Part shown: one piece after another, positions 45,874 through 57,432 of the stretch
How the letters are laid out: each line of letters starts with the position of its first letter
How positions within the stretch are numbered: position 1 is the first letter of the stretch
Source of the DNA: Pseudomonas sp. A-RE-19
Lineage (GTDB): Bacteria > Pseudomonadota > Gammaproteobacteria > Pseudomonadales > Pseudomonadaceae
Direction: 5' to 3'
DNA: 64,000 bases
Assembly: GCF_019956555.1 (NCBI RefSeq)
Contig: NZ_JAHBDQ010000011.1
Coordinates: 124,001-188,000 of the forward strand
Program-made: the position numbers and the translations under genes
The notes under the pieces: generated by a model
Seen by the model: only the letters and a program-made list of their open reading frames with translations
Database searches by the model: none
Told to the model about the DNA's origin: nothing

Positions 45874-46821
45874 ATGACTGTTCGACCGACCCACACGCTT
45901 TGTCCGCACGCTCCCGTTCCGGCCTTGCCATCGCAAGGGCTGATTGGCGTAATCGCGCCCGCCGGCCCCGCAGCACTGGACACCGATAAAGCCATTGCCT
46001 GGATGCGTGCTCGTGGCTATTCGCTGCGGGTATTTCCCGGTGTCTACGAGAAAGATGGCTATCTGGCCGGCAGCGACGATGTGCGGCTCAATGACTTGCA
46101 TGCGGCCTTTGCCGACAACGAGGTCGACGCCATTATCTGCCTGCGTGGGGGGTACGGTACGCCGCGCTTGCTCGATCGTATCGATTTCGAATTACTGCGC
46201 CGCAACGTCAAGCCGTTCATCGGCTACAGCGACGTCACTGCGTTGCATCTGGCTATCAGCCGTTACGCGGGTTTCGTGACTTTTCACGGCCCGATGCTCA
46301 ACGCCGACCTGCTGGGTGACAAGCAGAAACCCACCGAGTCCTCGTTTTTCAACATGCTGCGCGGGCAGGTAAGGGCGGACAGCGTGCTCGCGCATCCGGC
46401 GGCCTATCCATTAACAACCATTGAGCCAGGCATCGCTCACGGGCGTTTGCTGGGGGGCAATCTGTCGATGATCGCCGCGACCATGGGCACGCCTTACGAG
46501 ATCGAGGCCGAGGGCGCCATCCTGTTTATCGAGGACATTAACGAGCCGCTGTATCGCATCGACCGGCTGCTGACCCATTTGCGTCTGGCCGGCACGTTGC
46601 ACAAGCTGCGCGGGGTTCTGGTGGGGGATGTGGCGGGGGTGGATGTGGCTGCGCTGGAGCGCTTGCTCAAGCAAGTCTTCGCACCGTTGCACATACCCGT
46701 GCTGGCCGGATGGCGCAGCGGGCATTGCGACCCGAACCTGACACTGCCGATGGGCGCGCTGGTCAGGCTGGATGCGGGGAACAAGGTGTTGGTGTTGGAG
46801 CAGGATGTGGTGATCAGGTAA
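45874..46821 (+). CDS. ldcA: LD-carboxypeptidase (murein recycling)
   Basis: A 315-residue S66-family serine peptidase that cleaves the L,D bond to the terminal D-alanine of recycled murein tetrapeptides. GLIGVIAPAGPAA at the N-terminus and the nucleophile serine in GYSDVTALHLAISR (about 112-125) are visible. FIEDINEPLYRIDRLLTHL and the histidine in GHCDPNLTLPMG complete the catalytic set. It complements mpl, which uses the tripeptide product. ATG 45874 is used; no upstream extension is plausible. Confidence 0.9.
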   Translation: MTVRPTHTLCPHAPVPALPSQGLIGVIAPAGPAALDTDKAIAWMRARGYSLRVFPGVYEKDGYLAGSDDVRLNDLHAAFADNEVDAIICLRGGYGTPRLLDRIDFELLRRNVKPFIGYSDVTALHLAISRYAGFVTFHGPMLNADLLGDKQKPTESSFFNMLRGQVRADSVLAHPAAYPLTTIEPGIAHGRLLGGNLSMIAATMGTPYEIEAEGAILFIEDINEPLYRIDRLLTHLRLAGTLHKLRGVLVGDVAGVDVAALERLLKQVFAPLHIPVLAGWRSGHCDPNLTLPMGALVRLDAGNKVLVLEQDVVIR

Positions 46822-46832
46822 TAACGCGGCGC

Positions 46833-46911
46833 AAAAAAAGATCGCAGCCTTCGGCAGTTCCTACGGGGTTTTGTGTGCGCCTGTAGGAGCTGCCGAAGGC
46901 TGCGATCTTTT
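46833..46911. repeat. Paired REP element, AAAGATCGCAGCC family
   Basis: Near-perfect inverted copies at the convergent junction of ldcA and the transglycosylase gene, with flanking A and T runs; likely a two-way terminator. Confidence 0.93.
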
Positions 46912-46915
46912 GCTT

Positions 46916-48238
46916 TTAGCGGCTACGCAACCCTTCCAGCAACTTGTGCGTCGGATAACCATCCGCCGGCCAGCCAAACGACTGCTGGGCGTTGCGGATT
47001 GCCTTACGGGTGTTGGCGCCGATAATCCCGTCGGCGGTTCCCGCGTCGTAGTTCTGGGCGCTCAGCAGGTTTTGCAGCTCGATTCGCTCGGTACGGCTCA
47101 GCGGCAAGTCATCTTTTGGCCATAGGCCGTTGATCAGGCCGCCGCCATTGAAACGCTCGGACAACAGGCTCACGGCCAAAGCGTAGGACGACGAGTTGTT
47201 GTACTTGAGGATCGCGCGGAAGTTATCGAAGATCAGGAACGCCGGGCCGCGATAGCCTGCCGGCAGCAGCAGGGCGGCGGACAGGTGTTCGGAGCCTGCA
47301 GGGACCTGGCCGTCATTGGTCAAGGTGACCCCCAGTTGTCGCCACTCGGCCACGCTCTTGCGAATTGCACCATCGGCCAAGGCGTAATTAAAGCCGCTTG
47401 CCAGCTGCACTTCAAAGCCCCACGGCTGACCTTTCTGCCAGCCGGAGCTTTGCAGGTAGTGCGCGGTCGAGGCCAGTGCATCGGCCGGGCTGCCCCAGAT
47501 GTCGCGGCGGCCATCGCCGTCGAAGTCCACGGCGTGGGTGTTGTAGGTGGTCGGGATGAACTGGGTCTGGCCCATGGCACCGGCCCAGGAACCGAGCATT
47601 TTCTCAGGCTCGATATCGCCCTGTTGCAGGATTTGCAGGGCAGCAATCAGCTGCGCATGAGCAAAGCCCGGACGTCGACCTTCATAAGCCAGGGTCGCCA
47701 GGGAATTGATCACTGACTTGTTGCCCTGGAACTGACCGAAGTTACTCTCCATACCCCACACCGCGACCAGTGCCTGACGGTCGACCCCGTAGCGCTGTTC
47801 GATACTTTGCAGGATGTCCGCGTACTGGCTGACCAGTGCCTGACCTTTGCGCACCCGCAGCGGCGACAGCGCGCCATCGAGGTATTCCCACACCGGGCGA
47901 GTAAACTCCGGTTGGCTGCGGTCGGCGCGGATCACGCTATCGTCCAGGCTGACATTGGCAAAGGCGCGGTCGAACAGGTCGGCGCGAATGCCGACGGCGA
48001 GGGCATCTTTGCGAAAACCCGCTTGCCATTCGGCAAAGGTCTGGGTCGGCTGGATGTCGAGACTCTCACCCGTCGGAACCACCGGTGGTATGACCGCAGG
48101 GGCTGTTGCAACGGTACGGGTCTGAAGCGGTTGGGCGTCGGCGGCGGTGGGTTTTTCCGCGCAGGCGACAAGCAGAACGAGGCTGGAGGCAGCTATCAGT
48201 TGGCGAAGGTGCCAACGACGGGAAAGACAGAGGGGCAT
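46916..48238 (-). CDS. sltB3: Lytic murein transglycosylase with peptidoglycan-binding domain
   Basis: A 440-residue exported MltB-family enzyme. The N-terminus from ATG 48238 has a lipoprotein-like signal (ASSLVLLVACAEKP, Cys about 26). The catalytic glutamate is in AVWGMESNFGQFQGNKS, and SWAGAMGQTQFIPTTYNTHA is a family block. A C-terminal peptidoglycan-binding helical domain holds TADGIIGANTRKAIRNAQ. In P. aeruginosa the gene at this place is called sltB3. A longer frame from 48280 would place 14 residues before the signal and is unlikely. Confidence 0.9.
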   Translation of the reverse strand: MPLCLSRRWHLRQLIAASSLVLLVACAEKPTAADAQPLQTRTVATAPAVIPPVVPTGESLDIQPTQTFAEWQAGFRKDALAVGIRADLFDRAFANVSLDDSVIRADRSQPEFTRPVWEYLDGALSPLRVRKGQALVSQYADILQSIEQRYGVDRQALVAVWGMESNFGQFQGNKSVINSLATLAYEGRRPGFAHAQLIAALQILQQGDIEPEKMLGSWAGAMGQTQFIPTTYNTHAVDFDGDGRRDIWGSPADALASTAHYLQSSGWQKGQPWGFEVQLASGFNYALADGAIRKSVAEWRQLGVTLTNDGQVPAGSEHLSAALLLPAGYRGPAFLIFDNFRAILKYNNSSSYALAVSLLSERFNGGGLINGLWPKDDLPLSRTERIELQNLLSAQNYDAGTADGIIGANTRKAIRNAQQSFGWPADGYPTHKLLEGLRSR

Positions 48239-48300
48239 GCACAGGTCCAGAGGATACGAATCAGGTGCAGACCTTAACATGTTGAGCGATGGCTTGCCTT

Positions 48301-48465
48301 TCAGGCCGCCAGAAAGTAAGAAGCCTCCCAGCTATTAGACTGGAAGGCTTCGCGGCGGTAGCTGCCTTTGCCCTTGCCGGCTCGTTCCTGACGGCTGCGG
48401 AACAGTGGCTGGGCGATGATGGATTTGGCCTTGTTGGGGCCATGCTTTGATGGCTTTTTGCTCAT
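48301..48465 (-). CDS. arfA: Alternative ribosome-rescue factor ArfA
   Basis: A 54-residue protein that frees ribosomes stalled on mRNAs lacking a stop codon by recruiting release factor 2, as backup to tmRNA. The family signature is complete: PLFRSRQERAGKGKGSYRRE (about 20-39), then NSWEAS (44-49). A 12-pair hairpin in the last third of the coding sequence should truncate the mRNA before the stop, so that most product is tagged by tmRNA and the factor accumulates only when tmRNA fails. The gene is too short for routine gene finders. ATG 48465 begins MSKKPSKHGPNKAK. Confidence 0.93.
   Translation of the reverse strand: MSKKPSKHGPNKAKSIIAQPLFRSRQERAGKGKGSYRREAFQSNSWEASYFLAA
48320..48351 (-). 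promoter_or_regulatory. Hairpin inside arfA, site of RNase III cleavage or termination
   Basis: On the minus strand GAAGCCTTCCAG, loop TCTAATAG, CTGGGAGGCTTC: 12 pairs with one G-U, followed by a T-rich stretch. It lies within codons 39-49. In E. coli and relatives such a structure makes arfA mRNA non-stop. Confidence 0.85.
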
Positions 48466-48559
48466 GATGGTCTCGCAAGTGAGTGGTTTTGCGGGGGGAA
48501 TAATCTGCCGAAGTTGGGGTTCTGTCTAGTCCCTACATTGTGTAGGACCTTTCGGATGC

Positions 48560-48639
48560 CTTCGCGGGCAAGCCTCGCTCCTACAGGTCTCGTGTCGAAC
48601 CGACAATGTGTTCCGTAGGAGCGAGGCTTGCCCGCGAAT
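48560..48639. repeat. Paired REP element, GTAGGAGCGAGGC family
   Basis: TTCGCGGGCAAGCCTCGCTC and its inverted copy about 30 bases apart, between holA and arfA. Confidence 0.92.
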
Positions 48640-48661
48640 AGCCGTTATGCGGTCAAAAATA

Positions 48662-49699
48662 TTACTCGGCAGGCAACGACAATCTTTGCCCGGCCATCAA
48701 CAGCGTCAACCGACTCAGGCTCATCCACGGCGAGCCCGCCGCCTGACCTTTGATCTGTGCGTCGATGCGCTGCGCTTCCAGCAGCAACTGCGCCCAGCGT
48801 TGCGCCGAGTAGCGTTGCAGCGCCTTGCTCATCAGCGGTTTGCGTTTGTCCCAGATCGGCGGTCGGGCCTGGCTGAAGGCTTTGTCCAGCGGCACGCCCT
48901 GGCTGTATTGCAGCGAGAGGTTGGCCAGCAGACGCAGCTCCCGTGCCAGCGCCCAGAGAATCACCGGTGGTTCGACGCCTTCGCCGCGCAATCCTTCGAG
49001 CATGCGCAAGGCATGAGCGGCTTCACCGTTGAGAATCGCGTCGGTCAGGCCGAAGACATCGAAACGCGCACTGTCAGCCACCGCCGCTTGCACGGTTTCG
49101 ACCGTGATCTGGCCACCTTCGGCCATCAGCTTGAGCTTTTCGATTTCCTGAGCGGCAGCCAGCAGGTTGCCCTCGACCCGAGCGGCAATCAGTTCCACGG
49201 CGTCCTGGCTGGCGGAAAGCCCGGCCTGGGACAGGCGTTGCCGGATCCAGCTTGGCAACTGGTTGGTATCCACTGGCCAGATCTGCACGAACTGAGTCTG
49301 TGGACCTTCTACCAGTGCCTTGCCCCACTTGGTCTTCTGCGCGCTACCGTCGAGCTTGGGCAAGCTGATCAGCAGCACCGTGTCTTCGGCCGGGCGCGAG
49401 CAGTACTCGATGAGCGCGGCGGCGCCTTTGTCACCGGGTTTGCCGGAAGGCAGGCGCAGTTCCAGCAGACGCTTTTCAGCGAACAGCGACATACTGGCGC
49501 CAGCCTGCAGCAGCGTACCCCAGTCGAAACTGGCGTCGGCGGCGAAGACCTGGCGTTCATCGAAACCTTGCTGGCGGGCAGCAGTGCGTATGGCGTCGGC
49601 GGCTTCCTGACACAGCAGCGGGTCATCACCACTGATGATGTAGACCGGCGCGAGGGCGCCTTGCAGGTGTTTGCCGAGTTGGGCGGGGGCGAGTTTCAT
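48662..49699 (-). CDS. holA: DNA polymerase III delta subunit
   Basis: A 345-residue clamp-loader subunit that opens the beta clamp. The N-terminal AAA+-like domain lacks a functional Walker motif, as is normal. Typical segments are MKLAPAQLGKHLQGALAPVY, IISGDDPLLCQEAADAIRTA and FAADASFDWGTLLQAGASMS, with LWALARELRLLANLSLQYSQ in the C-terminal collar. It lies 39 bases after lptE, with which it is co-transcribed in many gammaproteobacteria. Confidence 0.95.
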   Translation of the reverse strand: MKLAPAQLGKHLQGALAPVYIISGDDPLLCQEAADAIRTAARQQGFDERQVFAADASFDWGTLLQAGASMSLFAEKRLLELRLPSGKPGDKGAAALIEYCSRPAEDTVLLISLPKLDGSAQKTKWGKALVEGPQTQFVQIWPVDTNQLPSWIRQRLSQAGLSASQDAVELIAARVEGNLLAAAQEIEKLKLMAEGGQITVETVQAAVADSARFDVFGLTDAILNGEAAHALRMLEGLRGEGVEPPVILWALARELRLLANLSLQYSQGVPLDKAFSQARPPIWDKRKPLMSKALQRYSAQRWAQLLLEAQRIDAQIKGQAAGSPWMSLSRLTLLMAGQRLSLPAE

Positions 49700-49738
49700 A
49701 AGTCAGGGCGAACGGGGCGCCTGAGCGCCCCGTAAGTC

Positions 49739-50344
49739 TTATTGCTTCGGCAGTTCGACGGGCGACTGACGCGGAGTCGCCGCTTCAGCCTTTTGCGCTG
49801 CTTCCAGCGCGGCGGCTTCAGCCTTGGCCCTGGCATCGGCGGTCTGTTGCAGCTGTTCCAGCTGAGTCGGGGTCAGCTGTTGCAGGCGCAGCATCATGCG
49901 TTGTACCAGTTCGCGACGGATCTCGCGGCGGGCATCGTTGGCTTCCTGGTCGGAACCCACCAGATTGTTGCCGTCGTGGATGAACACCTTCTGCACTTCA
50001 AGCTTATCGCTCAGCAGTGTCAGGTTGCCCTGACCACGGATGTCGTAGTTCAGTATGGTGTTCACCTGGTACTCGCCAGTACGGCCGGCACCGGCATAAC
50101 TGAGGATGCGCTGGCTTTCCTGTTCATCGGCCAGATACAGCTTGTAAGGCGCGCCGCTATAAACCTTGACGCCACTGCTTTCCAGCACTTGACGCAGTTG
50201 CGTCACGGTTTCGCCATAGGCATTGCGGGCGCTCAGGTCGAGTTCCTTGATCGCCAGTTCGGTGGTGCCGGTACCGCGCAGCTGAAAACCGCAGGCGCTC
50301 AGCAGGACCGCGAGGCCCATCACCAGCAGATTGCGTTTGATCAT
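49739..50344 (-). CDS. lptE: LPS-assembly lipoprotein LptE
   Basis: A 201-residue outer-membrane lipoprotein that plugs the LptD barrel in lipopolysaccharide export. The lipobox is LLSACGFQLRGTG (Cys about 17). The start is ATG 50344; an upstream GTG would add eight residues before the signal. The C-terminal 40 residues are alanine- and glutamate-rich (ARAKAEAAALEAAQKAEAAT), a tail common in Pseudomonas and absent from E. coli. Its order between leuS and holA is strongly conserved. Confidence 0.94.
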   Translation of the reverse strand: MIKRNLLVMGLAVLLSACGFQLRGTGTTELAIKELDLSARNAYGETVTQLRQVLESSGVKVYSGAPYKLYLADEQESQRILSYAGAGRTGEYQVNTILNYDIRGQGNLTLLSDKLEVQKVFIHDGNNLVGSDQEANDARREIRRELVQRMMLRLQQLTPTQLEQLQQTADARAKAEAAALEAAQKAEAATPRQSPVELPKQ

Positions 50345-50434
50345 CGTTGTTGCTCCCCTTGAAACCATGTGGGCCGAGCGTGCGGCCCGAAAGGTTTTAC
50401 TCGGCGCCTGGCATGACCTGGCGCCCGATCCAAT

Positions 50435-53320
<2,886 letters not shown>

Positions 53321-53641
53321 ATGGTTGAGTCACAACGAAAAGTCACAAAACCGGAGCTATACGAAAGACTGATAGACCGTCTGGGAATGGCACTGGACGC
53401 GGCCAAAACCGCTGGACGGCTTCGTGATGAGCGCCCCCTGGAGCTGGAACTGCGTGGTTTGACCCCCGCAGAGTTTGAATTGGTCAAGGCGTATCTGGAC
53501 CGTAGTGAGCGTGAGACGCAGGGATGTTTGTCGGCTGCAATGAAGCAACTCGACGCACCACGTTCGGCCAAGATCGTCTGGCTCAAGGATAAGGCACCCG
53601 GCAGAGACGCGGTAAAGGTCCGGTCTTTGCAATTCAAGTAA
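53321..53641 (+). CDS. Unknown 106-residue protein at the ybeL position
   Basis: A soluble, charged protein (MVESQRKVTKPELYERLIDR...). Predicted helices contain LELELRGLTPAEFELVKAYL around residues 41-60. It occupies the place where many gammaproteobacteria have ybeL (DUF1451), divergent from leuS, but lacks that family's zinc ribbon. I cannot assign a domain. It has a good ribosome site and codon use like its neighbours. Confidence 0.75.
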   Translation: MVESQRKVTKPELYERLIDRLGMALDAAKTAGRLRDERPLELELRGLTPAEFELVKAYLDRSERETQGCLSAAMKQLDAPRSAKIVWLKDKAPGRDAVKVRSLQFK

Positions 53642-53747
53642 GGGCACTTGAAGCCATGACCCATGGTTTTCTAAAACAAAGTCCTTTCGCATTTGTTGTC
53701 GCATTGCGTTAACCCACTTAGGCTTCGGGCATCTAAGGAGATGCCCG

Positions 53748-54509
53748 ATGCCTTTTCGTTACTTCGTTAAACAACTTCTATTGCCGCCCGGCATTCTTTT
53801 GTTGCTACTGGCGCTCGCCTGGTGGTGGCGCCGATCCAGACCGAAGCTGGCTGGCTTGTGCTTCGTCCTGGGCATGGGTGGCTTCTGGTTGATGAGCCTG
53901 CCAATCGTGGTGGAATGGAGCGCCAGGGCCCTGGAACGCGAGCCGCCGCTGACGCGCGAGCAATGGACCACCCTGGGTCAGCAAGCCGATGCAATCGTGG
54001 TGCTGGGTTCGGGGCGCGAGCGGGGCGACCCGGCCTGGGGCGTCGACCAGCCGACCGGTGTAGGCCTGGAGCGCGAGCGCTATGCAGCGCGTCTGGCCAA
54101 GGCTTCTGGCTTGCCGGTTCTGACCAGCGGCGGCCTGCATTACGGCACGCCACCGACTGAAGCGAAGCTGATGGCCGATTCGTTGCTCGATGATTTCGGC
54201 GTGACGGTGCGTTGGCAGGAAGGGCGAAGCCGCACGACCTGGGAAAACGCACAGTTCAGCGCCCAAGTGTTGTTGCCGGAAGGGATCAAGCGTGTGGTGG
54301 TCGTGACTCAAGCCTGGCACATGCCCCGGGCAGTCTGGAGCTTTCAGCAGGCCGGGTTTGAGGTGGTGCCCGCGCCAGTGGGTTTCCTGGGCGTGGACAA
54401 TGCCCGGCCGCTGGGCGGCTGGATGCCGGAATTCAAGTCGATCTGGCAATCAGGGCAGTTGATGAATGAGGCGGTGGGGCAGATCGGGTATTTGATGTTT
54501 TATCGCTGA
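53748..54509 (+). CDS. DUF218 (YdcF/ElyC-like) membrane protein
   Basis: A 253-residue protein with two N-terminal membrane segments (about 9-25 and 33-53) and a DUF218 domain: ADAIVVLGSGRERGDPAWG (about 82-100), GLPVLTSGGLHYGTPPTEAK, RSRTTWENAQFSAQVLLPEG and VVVVTQAWHMPRAVWSF. E. coli ElyC and SanA of this group affect envelope biogenesis at low temperature or with vancomycin. AAGGAG lies eight bases before ATG 53748. It ends at a shared terminator with lnt. Confidence 0.9.
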   Translation: MPFRYFVKQLLLPPGILLLLLALAWWWRRSRPKLAGLCFVLGMGGFWLMSLPIVVEWSARALEREPPLTREQWTTLGQQADAIVVLGSGRERGDPAWGVDQPTGVGLERERYAARLAKASGLPVLTSGGLHYGTPPTEAKLMADSLLDDFGVTVRWQEGRSRTTWENAQFSAQVLLPEGIKRVVVVTQAWHMPRAVWSFQQAGFEVVPAPVGFLGVDNARPLGGWMPEFKSIWQSGQLMNEAVGQIGYLMFYR

Positions 54510-54510
54510 T

Positions 54511-54544
54511 TTTGTGGCGAGGGGGCCTACCCCTCGCCACAAAA
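54511..54544. terminator. Bidirectional terminator between the DUF218 gene and lnt
   Basis: GTGGCGAGGGG, loop, CCCCTCGCCAC, with T and A runs on both sides. It serves both convergent genes. Confidence 0.93.
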
Positions 54545-54554
54545 GGTCAAGAAA

Positions 54555-56078
54555 TCAGACAGTTTTCGCCATTCTGTTCGCAACCAGCGCCCAACCAAAC
54601 AGCAGCAGACAAACGATGATCAACGGCCATGAACGCCATTGCAGATACGGCGTCAGGTTGTGCATCGGTACCACTTCGCCATACAGAATGCCGCGTTCGA
54701 ACTGCGGGATCCGGGCGGTGATCTGGCCGAACGGGTTGATCAGGCCGGTCACGCCGTTGTTGGTGGCGCGAATCATCCAGCGCCCGGCTTCAAGTGCGCG
54801 CATCTGCGCCATTTGCAAGTGTTGCAGGGGGCCGATGGAGGTGCCGAACCAGGTGTCATTGCTGATGGTCAGCAGCAGATCGCTGCGGGCGGCGAGGCCG
54901 GCGGCGAACTCCGGGTAGACCACTTCGTAGCAGATGAACGGCGCAATCTGATAACCCTTGGCTTGCAGCAGCGCTTGATCGGACGGGCCACGGGCGAAGT
55001 CGGACATCGGCAGGTCGAAGAAGGCGATCAGGCCACGCAAGACTTCCTGCAATGGAACATATTCGCCGAACGGCACCAGTTTCTGCTTCAGGTACGTGCC
55101 ATCGCCTTCACCGACAACGGTAATACCGTTGAAATAGCGCTTCTCGTGATGGACTTCCTGGCGAATCGGCACGCCGGTAATCAGCGCGGATTTACGCTCT
55201 GCCGCGAAGCTTCCCATCATGTTCAAGTAGCCTTCAGCGGACTCCTTGAGCACCGGCACCGCCGTTTCAGGCCATATGAGCAGGTCGACTCGCTTGGAGC
55301 TCAAGCTCATGTCGCGGTACAGCGCCAGTTGCGCGTTGAGCTGCGCGGGATCCCACTTCATGCTTTGTTCGATGTTGCCCTGAATTGCCGCGACGCTCAG
55401 CGGCGCACCGGACGGGCTGGTCCAGGCATGCTCCTTGAGTGCCATGCCGATCACCCACGGGCCGGCCAGCAGCAACACGCCAGCGGCAATAAAGCCTTTG
55501 CGGCCAGTACCGACCAATCGCACAGCGTTGTAGATCAGCGCAGCCGTCAGGGCCAGGGAGAAGGAAATCAGCCACATCCCGCCGACTGGGGCGAGCCCGG
55601 CCAATGGGCCGTCGAGCTGGCTGTAACCGGAATAGAGCCACGGGAAACCGGTCAGAAACCAGCCGCGAAAGGCTTCCTGACCCACCCACAGCGCTGCAAA
55701 CGCCAAGGCATCGGCCAGTGGCGCTTCGTTACGGCGCAACCAGCGCGCCCAAATCCAGGCGGGCAGGGCGAAGAACCAGGCAATTGCGGCAGTGAAGAGC
55801 AGCATCAAGAAGCCGGCCAGCAGCACCGAAGCGCCGCCGAAGTTGTGGATGCTGTAGTAGATCCAGCTGGTGCCCGCGGCAAACAGGCCGAAACCGAAAC
55901 ACCAGCCACGGCCCAAGGCCTGACGGGGGCTCAGTTCGCGCAAACCGGCGTAAAAGAAACCGACCGCCAGCAATGCCAGCGGCCAGATATCGAACGGTGT
56001 CAGGGCCAGGGTGGTGAGTGCACCAGCCGCCACGGCCAGCAGATTACCGGGCCAGCCGGGACGGGTCATACGACGCAT
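54555..56078 (-). CDS. lnt: Apolipoprotein N-acyltransferase
   Basis: A 507-residue inner-membrane enzyme that adds the third acyl chain to lipoproteins. About six to eight membrane segments precede a nitrilase-like periplasmic domain. The catalytic triad is visible: glutamate in LIWPETAVPVL, lysine in YLKQKLVPFGEYVP and cysteine in APFICYEVVYPEF. It starts 14 bases after corC and is the last gene of the ybeZ-ybeY-corC-lnt operon. Several predicted lipoproteins in this window (LptE, RlpA, the MORN/C13 protein) would be substrates. Confidence 0.96.
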   Translation of the reverse strand: MRRMTRPGWPGNLLAVAAGALTTLALTPFDIWPLALLAVGFFYAGLRELSPRQALGRGWCFGFGLFAAGTSWIYYSIHNFGGASVLLAGFLMLLFTAAIAWFFALPAWIWARWLRRNEAPLADALAFAALWVGQEAFRGWFLTGFPWLYSGYSQLDGPLAGLAPVGGMWLISFSLALTAALIYNAVRLVGTGRKGFIAAGVLLLAGPWVIGMALKEHAWTSPSGAPLSVAAIQGNIEQSMKWDPAQLNAQLALYRDMSLSSKRVDLLIWPETAVPVLKESAEGYLNMMGSFAAERKSALITGVPIRQEVHHEKRYFNGITVVGEGDGTYLKQKLVPFGEYVPLQEVLRGLIAFFDLPMSDFARGPSDQALLQAKGYQIAPFICYEVVYPEFAAGLAARSDLLLTISNDTWFGTSIGPLQHLQMAQMRALEAGRWMIRATNNGVTGLINPFGQITARIPQFERGILYGEVVPMHNLTPYLQWRSWPLIIVCLLLFGWALVANRMAKTV

Positions 56079-56092
56079 TTCAATCCTTAGAA

Positions 56093-56932
56093 TTACCGGG
56101 CGATAGGTGACAGACGCAGCAAGTGAATCCGACGGCTGTCGGCGTTCAGGATGCGGAAGCGATAGGCGCCGATTTCAGTGATTTCGTTGCGCTTTGGCAA
56201 GTGCCCGAACGCGCTCATCACTAAACCGCCGACGGTGTCGAATTCGTCGTCGGAGAATTCGCTGTCGAAGAACTCGTTGAAGTTCTCGATCGGCGTCAGG
56301 GCCTTGATCAGGAAGTCCCCGCTGGGCAGCGGCTTGATGTAGCTGTCTTCTTCGACGTCATGCTCGTCTTCGATGTCGCCGACGATTTGTTCCAGCACGT
56401 CTTCGATGGTCACAAGGCCAGCCACACCGCCGTATTCGTCAATGACGATGGCCATGTGGTTGTGGTTGGCGCGAAACTCGCGCAGCAGCACATTCAGGCG
56501 CTTGGACTCGGGCACGAATGTGGCCGGACGCAGCAGGTCCTTGATGTTGAAGCTGTCACCGTTCTCTTTGAGGATCAACGGCAGCAAGTCCTTGGCCAGC
56601 AACACGCCCATCACGTCATCGTGGCTTTCGCCGATCACCGGATAGCGGGAGTGGGCCGAGTCGACCACGGCCGGCAGGAACTCGCGAGGTGTCTGGGTCG
56701 CCTTGATGCTGATCATCTGCGAACGCGGGACCATGATGTCCCGTACTTGCAGGTCCGCAACCTGGATGGCGCCTTCGACAATGGCCAGCGCCTCGCTGTC
56801 CAGCAACTTGTTTTGGTGTGCATCGCGCAGCAGCTCCAGCAGCTCCTGGCGGTTCTTCGGCTCGTGGGCAAAAGCCTGGGTGAGCTTACCCAGCCATGAC
56901 TTCTGCCCGTTGCTCGATCGATCTTCGCTCAT
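56093..56932 (-). CDS. corC: CorC/HlyC family protein with CBS pair
   Basis: A 279-residue cytoplasmic protein. Two CBS domains occupy about residues 65-190 (VRDIMVPRSQMISIKATQTP, then VIDEYGGVAGLVTIEDVLEQ) and a C-terminal CorC_HlyC domain follows (about 205-279, DEFDTVGGLVMSAFGHLP). It is linked to magnesium and cobalt efflux and to envelope functions. It lacks the membrane domain of larger relatives. Only five bases separate it from ybeY. Confidence 0.95.
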   Translation of the reverse strand: MSEDRSSNGQKSWLGKLTQAFAHEPKNRQELLELLRDAHQNKLLDSEALAIVEGAIQVADLQVRDIMVPRSQMISIKATQTPREFLPAVVDSAHSRYPVIGESHDDVMGVLLAKDLLPLILKENGDSFNIKDLLRPATFVPESKRLNVLLREFRANHNHMAIVIDEYGGVAGLVTIEDVLEQIVGDIEDEHDVEEDSYIKPLPSGDFLIKALTPIENFNEFFDSEFSDDEFDTVGGLVMSAFGHLPKRNEITEIGAYRFRILNADSRRIHLLRLSPIAR

Positions 56933-56937
56933 AGCGA

Positions 56938-57432
56938 TTACTCTGAATCCTTTGTTGTAACGATAGGGGATGTGTCTGTTTCGTCGTCCGCATAAGGGTC
57001 CGGATGACCCAATTCTGCAAGCAACGTTCGTTCCAGTGCTTCCATTTCTTCGGCTTCCTCGTCATCTATATGGTCGTAACCAAGCAGATGCAAGCAGCCG
57101 TGAATGACCAGATGCGCCCAGTGGGCCTTTAATTCCTTGCCTTGTTCGGCCGCTTCGCGCTCGACCACCGCTACACAGATCACCAGATCGCCCAGCAGGG
57201 GAATATCGAGAAACTCATCGGGGACATCGGCCGGGAACGACAAAACGTTGGTGGCGTAGTCTTTTTGCCGCCAGGTGGAGTTCAGTTCGCGGGCTTCCTC
57301 TTCGTCGACCAAACGGATGGTCATTTCGGAGTCGGCAGTGCGCTGGCGCAGGGCCAGTTCGCACCATTGGCGGAACTCGGCTTCGCTTGGGGCAGATGCT
57401 TCGGTAGCCAGTTGCAGATCAAGCTCAAGCAT
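56938..57432 (-). CDS. ybeY: Endoribonuclease YbeY
   Basis: A 164-residue zinc-dependent single-strand endoribonuclease involved in 16S rRNA 3'-end maturation and ribosome quality control. The H3 signature is in [20 protein letters not shown] (about 114-133). [11 protein letters not shown] is also conserved. The start overlaps the ybeZ stop by eight bases, so the pair is translationally coupled. The last 20 residues are acidic and threonine-rich. Confidence 0.96.
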   Translation of the reverse strand: MLELDLQLATEASAPSEAEFRQWCELALRQRTADSEMTIRLVDEEEARELNSTWRQKDYATNVLSFPADVPDEFLDIPLLGDLVICVAVVEREAAEQGKELKAHWAHLVIHGCLHLLGYDHIDDEEAEEMEALERTLLAELGHPDPYADDETDTSPIVTTKDSE

